A stretch of DNA of 35,238 bases from Nanobdellota archaeon (lineage in GTDB: Archaea > Nanobdellota > Nanobdellia > Woesearchaeales > CG1-02-33-12): contig JAHJQG010000007.1 in NCBI GenBank assembly GCA_018819345.1, positions 1-35,238 of the forward strand, written 5' to 3'. A model generated the notes under the pieces. It searched no databases, had not been told where the DNA came from, and saw only the letters and a program-made list of their open reading frames with translations. Position numbers and translations under genes: made by a program. Numbering within the stretch: position 1 is the first letter of the stretch; the number at the start of each line of letters is the position of its first letter. Shown piece after piece: positions 26,307-32,720 of this stretch.

Positions 26307-27410
26307 CTACATAGGTTGATTATAAAAAGCATCTATCTTATTTGTTAATTTTGTTAATATACCTTCAATTTTAGAATCAATCTCTTTTATATTTAACTCA
26401 AAATCCTCCTCAAATAGTGCTTTTTCACCTTTATATCCCCCATTATTTTTATTATATAATGAATCATCTGCATTAACAAAATTGATAGAAAACCTAAAGA
26501 TACCCTTTCTTACATTAAATAAATTATTAACATCTTTAGTTACTTTAAACAATGATTTGAGAAGATTATGCAGAAATTTCTTATTTAATTCAACTTCTTC
26601 AATGTCTAGTTGGTAATAAATAACTCCCTTATGATAAACACGACAAATATTGATAGCATCTTTGAATCCTTTCATAGAGTAAGTTTTTAACCCAATTGGA
26701 ACTGATATCCCAATATTATGTTTTTCATATAACTCAAGTCCTTCAGAGAAGACTTTTGTAATAAAAGATTTAGGAATAAAAGCTTGACTTAATATATTGG
26801 TTAAACTCAATTTATCAGCGATAAATTCAAAATTATCATTAAATAATGTATATTTATTTGATTTAATATCTATTGGTATAGAAATAAATAATATTTTAGG
26901 GGTACTTATTATGTAATGTTCACTCAATTTACTATTAACTAATTTATTAACAATTAAATCAACTTGACTTAATTTTTTATCATCTGATTTTATATTGAAA
27001 TATCTCTCTCTTAAATCTAAACTATGTGAATCTAATTCATTTCTCAGACGTTCTTGATCATATATGTCAGAATCTAAATTATATTTCTGCTCGATTTCTT
27101 TTTTTAATTTATCCCTTCTCATAGGTGGAATGAAATGATTTGATACAAATACAAATTTTGAATAATCTTTGTCTTTTACTTTTTCCAAATCTTCATATAT
27201 TTTTTTATCCCAATCTTTTCTTAAGCTAAAATGAAAAACAACTTTCGCCTTGGATGTATTCAATAGTGCATCTTTCCCACCATCTTTTTTACCTACTCCT
27301 TGAGGCTCTATACCTCTGTATCCTAATCGTGAAAGAATTTCACAGCAAAATCTTTCAAATTCTATATTATCTGAATATTTTTCTAATTCATCAATAGTTT
27401 TGTGATACAT
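26307..27410 (-). CDS. PD-(D/E)XK / Mrr-like restriction endonuclease-fold protein
   Basis: EFERFCCEILSRLGYRGIEPQGVGKKDGGKDALLNTSKAKVVFHFSLRKDWDKKIYEDLEKV; the usual ExK/QxK position reads HxS. Confidence 0.6.
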   Translation of the reverse strand: MYHKTIDELEKYSDNIEFERFCCEILSRLGYRGIEPQGVGKKDGGKDALLNTSKAKVVFHFSLRKDWDKKIYEDLEKVKDKDYSKFVFVSNHFIPPMRRDKLKKEIEQKYNLDSDIYDQERLRNELDSHSLDLRERYFNIKSDDKKLSQVDLIVNKLVNSKLSEHYIISTPKILFISIPIDIKSNKYTLFNDNFEFIADKLSLTNILSQAFIPKSFITKVFSEGLELYEKHNIGISVPIGLKTYSMKGFKDAINICRVYHKGVIYYQLDIEEVELNKKFLHNLLKSLFKVTKDVNNLFNVRKGIFRFSINFVNADDSLYNKNNGGYKGEKALFEEDFELNIKEIDSKIEGILTKLTNKIDAFYNQPM

Positions 27411-27416
27411 TTTATA

Positions 27417-27968
27417 TTAATAAAGAACTCTTCCGGATACGATTATTGGTTTATCTAGAGCCTTTAATGAATTTTTATATACTAATTTTCCATTACTTCT
27501 TTTTTTGTAGTTTTTTATTATTTTTGTAAATATATCTAGAATATATTCTGTTTCTGAACCGAGGTAATATTCAAGAATTATACAGTAATTCTCAAAAATA
27601 ATCTTAAATACTGCAATATCATCAATCATAAACTGAATAATCTTATCTTCATGGAATTGTATGTCTTTCTGGTCTCTTTTCCAATTTGTTTCAATTTTAT
27701 TCATAAATTCTTCTCGTATCTTCAAAATATCATATTTTTCAACTTTTTTAGCTGTACTTAATTCAATTCTGTTATGAAAAGAACTTTGACTTTCCTTCTT
27801 ATATATTAATACTAAAAGGATAAAAGTAAATGTTCCAATTACAGTCAATGGTTTAAATTCTTTAGCTAACCAAGAATACAAACCATTTCCTAAAATACCC
27901 AAACATATTCCTATCATAATATCTATGTTTATTTTTCCTAGTAATTGCTTTTTTTCGTCTAATTTCAT
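27417..27968 (-). CDS. membrane protein with two N-terminal TM helices and a cytosolic C-terminal domain
   Basis: ATG 27968 (ATGA overlap with upstream gene); INIDIMIGICLGILGNGLYSWL, PLTVIGTFTFILLVLIYKK. Confidence 0.7.
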   Translation of the reverse strand: MKLDEKKQLLGKINIDIMIGICLGILGNGLYSWLAKEFKPLTVIGTFTFILLVLIYKKESQSSFHNRIELSTAKKVEKYDILKIREEFMNKIETNWKRDQKDIQFHEDKIIQFMIDDIAVFKIIFENYCIILEYYLGSETEYILDIFTKIIKNYKKRSNGKLVYKNSLKALDKPIIVSGRVLY

Positions 27969-28351
27969 TCTAGTGGAACCAATAAACCTATTGAACCTAA
28001 AACCATTAGGATAGAGAGTATTATTAAAATCCACGATATTAAAGTAATCTTAGGACTCTTCGATATCCCTAATATGAATATAGCTAGAATTATCACCATC
28101 CCAAATAAAAAAAACATAATAATATAATATCCTTTAACTGGTATTATTTGAGCAATTTTTGAAAAAAAGAATGAAGAAAATATAAGAATCGTAGCAATAC
28201 TCATCAGAAAGATTGTGTTTTTGACGATTCTTTCACTTAATGTTAAATCTTTTAAGATAACAGAAAGAATCATAAGTAAAAATCCAAATCCTATAACTAT
28301 TAAAGGGAAAATGCTAATGGTATCCATTTTATGATAGAGATATGATTTCAA
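27965..28351 (-). CDS. four-TM membrane protein, first gene of three-gene operon
   Basis: 128 aa, four hydrophobic segments; TATA-like CTTTAAATAGTTG just upstream. Confidence 0.7.
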   Translation of the reverse strand: MKSYLYHKMDTISIFPLIVIGFGFLLMILSVILKDLTLSERIVKNTIFLMSIATILIFSSFFFSKIAQIIPVKGYYIIMFFLFGMVIILAIFILGISKSPKITLISWILIILSILMVLGSIGLLVPLE

Positions 28352-28432
28352 CTATTTAAAGTTTTCTTGCCTTTCCACAAAAATTAGAAAGATTGCCTGA
28401 GTAATATTTCTTAACATTGGAATTCCGGTTAT

Positions 28433-28497
28433 ATGGGGTGGGGCTTTGATGCCGAACGTCTTTTTTTCCGACCGAAGTTTTATCACCACCACACCAT
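28433..28497. repeat. imperfect inverted repeat in GC-richer intergenic segment
   Basis: Arms ATGGGGTGGGG (28433-28443) and CCACACCAT-containing 28487-28497 pair at 9 of 11 positions. Confidence 0.4.
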
Positions 28498-28555
28498 TCT
28501 AAAAATGATTTATTATAGAAATATATTTATATAATATTATCCTTCTTACATAAAT

Positions 28556-29434
28556 ATGAAAAAACCAAGTTTATTTATTATATTTTTAATTTTTATAATT
28601 ATAAATATTATAATTGTTAAGGCAGATTGTCAAAAAGATGTAGCAGTTAATTATCAACTATTGGGTTTTAAAGAAGATGACTCAACAAAATTGAGTGAAT
28701 ACCAATTTCCAAATTTTAGACAAGATGATATTCTTAGACTAGGTAAATTTGAGGTAATTAATAGAGCTAATTGTACATATCCTAAATCAATTCTAAAAAT
28801 CATAATAAATTCACCAAGTAAAACTTTTGATCATTCTTTTTGTAGGCATGGTTTTGAAATACCAAAGCTTAGTCCAGGTGAAATATATTCATTAAAATTT
28901 GTGAATGTAAGCTGGAAAAAAATTGAAGAGGAAAATATTATCTATCCAAAGTTTAATTATATTGATTCAGATAGAAATATTCTAAATCTTTGTGGTATAG
29001 CCCTTTCCCCAGTTGGTTATTGGGACAGTGATGCACAGCTTGATGAAAAAGACCCAAAAAAATCTCTAAGTGGGGGTGTAGGCTATGGCGTTATAGACAA
29101 TGAAGGAAATTACCATGGATCTGATTTTAATGTACTTTCAAAAACCGAGCTTGAAGCTATAGAAAATACCAGACAAGCTTTAGATTTCGCTAGAACTAGC
29201 AATATTCGTGTAATAGTACTAACAGTTGTTGCTATTATAATTGCCATAGTTGGAGTAGTTTGTGAAGTAAAACTTGCTTGGGCTACAGAAAAAGCCCTAA
29301 GAAAAATTGGCAATAACCAAATCTCAGAATATAAAGGACTATTTGCAAATCTTAATAGAAACATAAAAGATATTGGTAAACAGATTATTATTGAATTAAA
29401 AAAGATATCAAAAATAAAAGTAAGAAGAAAATAA
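28556..29434 (+). CDS. secreted/membrane protein: signal peptide, Cys-containing ectodomain, one TM, basic cytosolic tail
   Basis: MKKPSLFIIFLIFIIINIIIVKADCQKD... and IRVIVLTVVAIIIAIVGVVCEVKLAW; TATA ATTTATATAA about 25 nt before the ATG. Confidence 0.75.
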   Translation: MKKPSLFIIFLIFIIINIIIVKADCQKDVAVNYQLLGFKEDDSTKLSEYQFPNFRQDDILRLGKFEVINRANCTYPKSILKIIINSPSKTFDHSFCRHGFEIPKLSPGEIYSLKFVNVSWKKIEEENIIYPKFNYIDSDRNILNLCGIALSPVGYWDSDAQLDEKDPKKSLSGGVGYGVIDNEGNYHGSDFNVLSKTELEAIENTRQALDFARTSNIRVIVLTVVAIIIAIVGVVCEVKLAWATEKALRKIGNNQISEYKGLFANLNRNIKDIGKQIIIELKKISKIKVRRK

Positions 29435-29776
29435 AGCAATTAAAGGAACCTAAGAAAAAGGTGGGTCGAAGCGAAGAGTAATCATATAAGGTAAAGGTAT
29501 TATACAAAAAGTAATATTAAGAACTTTAGTTTTGTTTGAGTTTTGTATGAGAAAATATATTCTTGTCTATAATGTGTGTAGGAATTGATTTAATCAAAAC
29601 CTTTAAGGCCTGAGTTATTCTGGTTTGGTTGTTAAGGGTTTTTGAGGATTTTGAGGGATTTTTGTAACTTTATTCATAATCTTAAAAATATGCCAAAAAT
29701 ATGTCATATACCAAAGATTAAATAATACCAAAAATAAAAAGGTTTATTAAAGAAAGAGCTTATCTTTTGTTATAAA

Positions 29777-30772
29777 ATGAATGTTGAAGAATGGTTTGAG
29801 AAATACAAATTCAAGTGTGATAGCTTTCGTGATATAAAACGGCTTGTAAAGATAAAGAAAGAAAAAAAGCTGAAGATTAGTGTATGTATCCCAACATTAA
29901 ATGAAGAGGCTACAATAGGAAAAATCATTACAACCATAAAGGAATCATTGATTGATAAGAATAAGCTGGTTGATGAGATTATAGTTGTTGATTCTGGAAG
30001 CACAGATAATACTGAAAAAATTGTAGTTGAAAGTGGTGCTAAGTTTTATTTAGCAGAAAAATTCTTGAAATCCACAGGCAGGGCAAAAGGAAAGGGAGAA
30101 AATCTCTGGAAATCACTATACCTTGCAGAAGGGGATATCATCTGCTGGATTGATGGTGATATCAAAAATATTCATCCACGGTTTGTATATGGCTTAATAG
30201 GGCCGCTTCTTACTCATGACAACATAAAGTTTACTAAAGCATTCTATCAGAGACCAATAAGGGTTGGGAAAGAGCTGAGGCCTTTGGGCGGCGGTAGGGT
30301 TACAGAACTGACAATAAGGCCTCTTTTCAATATGTATTTTCCAAGGTTAAGCGGTTTTATACAGCCATTGTCAGGAGAATATGCTGGAAAAAGAGAACTA
30401 TTAGAAAGAATACCCTTCTTTACAGGCTATGGTGTGGAAACCGCAATGTTGATAGATATTATAAAGAAATTTGGGCTTAGGGTTTGTGCACAGGTTGACC
30501 TCAAGAAGAGGATCCATAGGAATAGTTCTCTTGATAGTTTAAGCAAGATGGCTTTTGGAATACTGCAGGTATTTGCAAAAAGAGCCAACACTCTTGGAAA
30601 GCTGATACTAGTAACAGATATCAGGAATAGGTTTAGGATTATAGAACATACTAAAGATCGTGCATATAATCTGAAAAAAATAGTGATAAAAGAGAAACAA
30701 AGACCCCCAATAATTACAATCACTAAATATAGAAAAAAGTTCAAGAAAGAGCCTAGTTGGGTTTATGTATAA
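29777..30772 (+). CDS. gpgS: glucosyl-3-phosphoglycerate synthase (GT81 family)
   Basis: VCIPTLNEEATIGKIITTI, IICWIDGDIKNIHPRFVYGLIGPLL, YQRPIRVGKELRPLGGGRVTELTIRPLFNMYFPRLSGFIQPLSGEYAGKRELLERIPFFTGYGVE. Confidence 0.9.
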   Translation: MNVEEWFEKYKFKCDSFRDIKRLVKIKKEKKLKISVCIPTLNEEATIGKIITTIKESLIDKNKLVDEIIVVDSGSTDNTEKIVVESGAKFYLAEKFLKSTGRAKGKGENLWKSLYLAEGDIICWIDGDIKNIHPRFVYGLIGPLLTHDNIKFTKAFYQRPIRVGKELRPLGGGRVTELTIRPLFNMYFPRLSGFIQPLSGEYAGKRELLERIPFFTGYGVETAMLIDIIKKFGLRVCAQVDLKKRIHRNSSLDSLSKMAFGILQVFAKRANTLGKLILVTDIRNRFRIIEHTKDRAYNLKKIVIKEKQRPPIITITKYRKKFKKEPSWVYV

Positions 30773-30811
30773 AATTTCTATTATCTATAAAATTGTAATG
30801 GTAATGAGCTA

Positions 30812-32509
30812 ATGAATAAAAAACAGATTTTGTCAAAAATAAAAAATAAATTAGAGGTAATATATCTATATAATAATACAGACCAGATTTTTCTAAAGCT
30901 AAATAATATTATAAATAAATATTACAATAAACCAATAATTAAGAGTAAGAGAAAAAAATATGGAAATAAATTATTTTTATCAGAGAAAGATTCTATTTTG
31001 ATTACATACGGAGATTCTATAAAGACCAGCAAAGAAAAACCATTAAAAACCCTATACAGGTTTCTTAGGAAATATATCAAAAATACAATTACCGGGGTTC
31101 ATATTTTGCCATTTTTCCCTAGCTCTGATGATGCTTTTTCAATAGTTGATTATAGAAATGTTAGTCCAGAATTAGGAAATTGGAAAGATATCCAGAAAAT
31201 TGCAAAGGATTACCATTTGATGGCTGATCTTGTGTTAAACCATGTTTCCAAGGAGAGCAAATGGTTCAAGGGATTTCTAAAAGGGGATAAGAAGTACATG
31301 AATTATTTCATTGCTTTTAACAAAAAAATTGATACAAATTTGGTTTTCAGGCCAAGGACAAACCCCTTATTAACAGGATTTAAGACAAAAAAGGGATTAA
31401 AATATGTGTGGACAACCTTTAGTGATAATCAGGTTGATTTAAATTTTAAAAATCCAGATGTTTTGCTTGAGATTATTGACTTATTATTATTTTATCTTTC
31501 AAATGGAGTTGAGATTATCAGATTAGACGCAATAGGTTTTCTGTGGAAAGAACTGGGAACCTCATGCTTTAATCTGAAGAATAGTCATGAGATTGTTAAA
31601 CTTCTTCGGCTTATATTAAGTTATGTAGCACCCTATGCTATCTTAATCACAGAAACAAATGCTCCCTATAAATATAACATATCCTATTTTGGCAGGGGTG
31701 ATGAATCACATATGGTATATCAGGTCACTCTTCCCTTGCTTGTATTAGATGCATTCATAAGAGAGGATACATCTCATTTGCAGGAATTCTATAAAAGAAT
31801 AGAACCATTAAAAGCTGGGAATCTGTTCTTTAATTTCCTGGCCTCACATGATGGTATTAATATGATTAGTGCAAAGGGATTGCTTACAAAAAAACAATCC
31901 AGTAATCTTATCAATGAAGTAAAAAAGCATAATGGGCTTATTTCATATAGATCTGTGCCAGATGGAACCAAAGCCCCATATGAGCTGAATATAAATTATT
32001 TTGATGCAATAAATAACCCTAATAGGAAAACTCCTATTGCCAAAGAGGTAAAAAGATTCATCTCATCACAATCACTCATCATAGCAAACAATGGTGTGCC
32101 TGGTGTTTACATACATAGCTTGATTGGCTCAAGAAATTATCTGGCAGGAGTAAAGAAAACTGGAATAAAGAGAATGATTAACAGAGAGAAGATTAATTTT
32201 ACAAGACTAGAGAAACAGTTAAGAGATAAGAAATCAATAAGACACAATGTTCTAAAGAACTATTTGAGGCTGCTTGATATAAGAACAAAGATTCCAGAGC
32301 TTAATCCCTTTTATAAACAAAAGGTTATCTATTCAGATAAGAGATTATTCATTGTGTCAAGGCTCAGAAAAAATAAAAAACTAGTTGTAATAATAAATGT
32401 AAGCAATGATATAATTTCACTTTCCAGATATAAAGGCAGAACAGACTTATTATCAAAAAGAAGATTCAATGGAAAGGTTCAACCAAATGGGGTTTACTTC
32501 TTAAAATAA
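30812..32509 (+). CDS. GH13_18 glycoside phosphorylase (sucrose phosphorylase family; glucosylglycerate phosphorylase suggested by context)
   Basis: GVHILPFFPSSDDAFSIVDYRNV, IIRLDAIGFLWKELGTSC, ITETNAPYKYNISYFGRGDESHMVYQVTLPLLVLDAF, NFLASHDGI. Confidence 0.87.
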   Translation: MNKKQILSKIKNKLEVIYLYNNTDQIFLKLNNIINKYYNKPIIKSKRKKYGNKLFLSEKDSILITYGDSIKTSKEKPLKTLYRFLRKYIKNTITGVHILPFFPSSDDAFSIVDYRNVSPELGNWKDIQKIAKDYHLMADLVLNHVSKESKWFKGFLKGDKKYMNYFIAFNKKIDTNLVFRPRTNPLLTGFKTKKGLKYVWTTFSDNQVDLNFKNPDVLLEIIDLLLFYLSNGVEIIRLDAIGFLWKELGTSCFNLKNSHEIVKLLRLILSYVAPYAILITETNAPYKYNISYFGRGDESHMVYQVTLPLLVLDAFIREDTSHLQEFYKRIEPLKAGNLFFNFLASHDGINMISAKGLLTKKQSSNLINEVKKHNGLISYRSVPDGTKAPYELNINYFDAINNPNRKTPIAKEVKRFISSQSLIIANNGVPGVYIHSLIGSRNYLAGVKKTGIKRMINREKINFTRLEKQLRDKKSIRHNVLKNYLRLLDIRTKIPELNPFYKQKVIYSDKRLFIVSRLRKNKKLVVIINVSNDIISLSRYKGRTDLLSKRRFNGKVQPNGVYFLK

Positions 32510-32523
32510 ACTCAAATAATAAC

Positions 32524-32536
32524 AAAGTTTATATAT
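32524..32536 (+). promoter_or_regulatory. BRE/TATA promoter AAAGTTTATATAT upstream of the ileS leader
   Basis: Resembles the window's AAAGATTTATATA motif; about 25 nt before ATG 32558. Confidence 0.55.
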
Positions 32537-32557
32537 TTATTATAACTCTTCTTTCTT

Positions 32558-32632
32558 ATGAAATCCAATTTATACTTATTGTCTTTTAATATTAATTGCA
32601 TTATTAGTTTTATTTCTATTATTATTATGTAA
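32558..32632 (+). CDS. candidate leader peptide, 24 aa, isoleucine-rich
   Basis: MKSNLYLLSFNINCIISFISIIIM; 7 of 24 residues are Ile, all ATT; leaderless position relative to the TATA box. Confidence 0.4.
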   Translation: MKSNLYLLSFNINCIISFISIIIM

Positions 32633-32680
32633 ATATGCTGGCGTTTTCTAAGCTGGCAAACCATCACTAATAGAAATAAA
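32609..32680 (+). repeat. 13-bp perfect inverted repeat enclosing a second 7-bp hairpin
   Basis: TTTATTTCTATTA (32609-32621) and TAATAGAAATAAA (32668-32680); inner TGCTGGC (32636-32642) pairs with GCTGGCA (32652-32658) with two G-U pairs. Confidence 0.55.
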
Positions 32681-32720
32681 TATAAACAAATAAAAAAACA
32701 AGAACAAATGAGGATAAAAA

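Noticed and set aside
28448-28500. Possible C/D-box sRNA (TTGATGCC)
   Set aside because: No proper RTGATGA C box paired with CTGA D box at suitable distances.
28556-28660. Lipobox in the secreted protein (VKADCQ) as LspA substrate
   Set aside because: Residues before Cys (K-A-D) do not match the lipobox consensus.
29690-29740. Repeated CCAAAAATA words upstream of gpgS as operator
   Set aside because: Low-complexity AT-rich context; two copies without symmetry are not enough.
32609-32690. Inverted repeat before ileS as a transcription terminator
   Set aside because: Followed by A-rich, not U-rich, sequence; archaeal intrinsic termination needs a U-tract.
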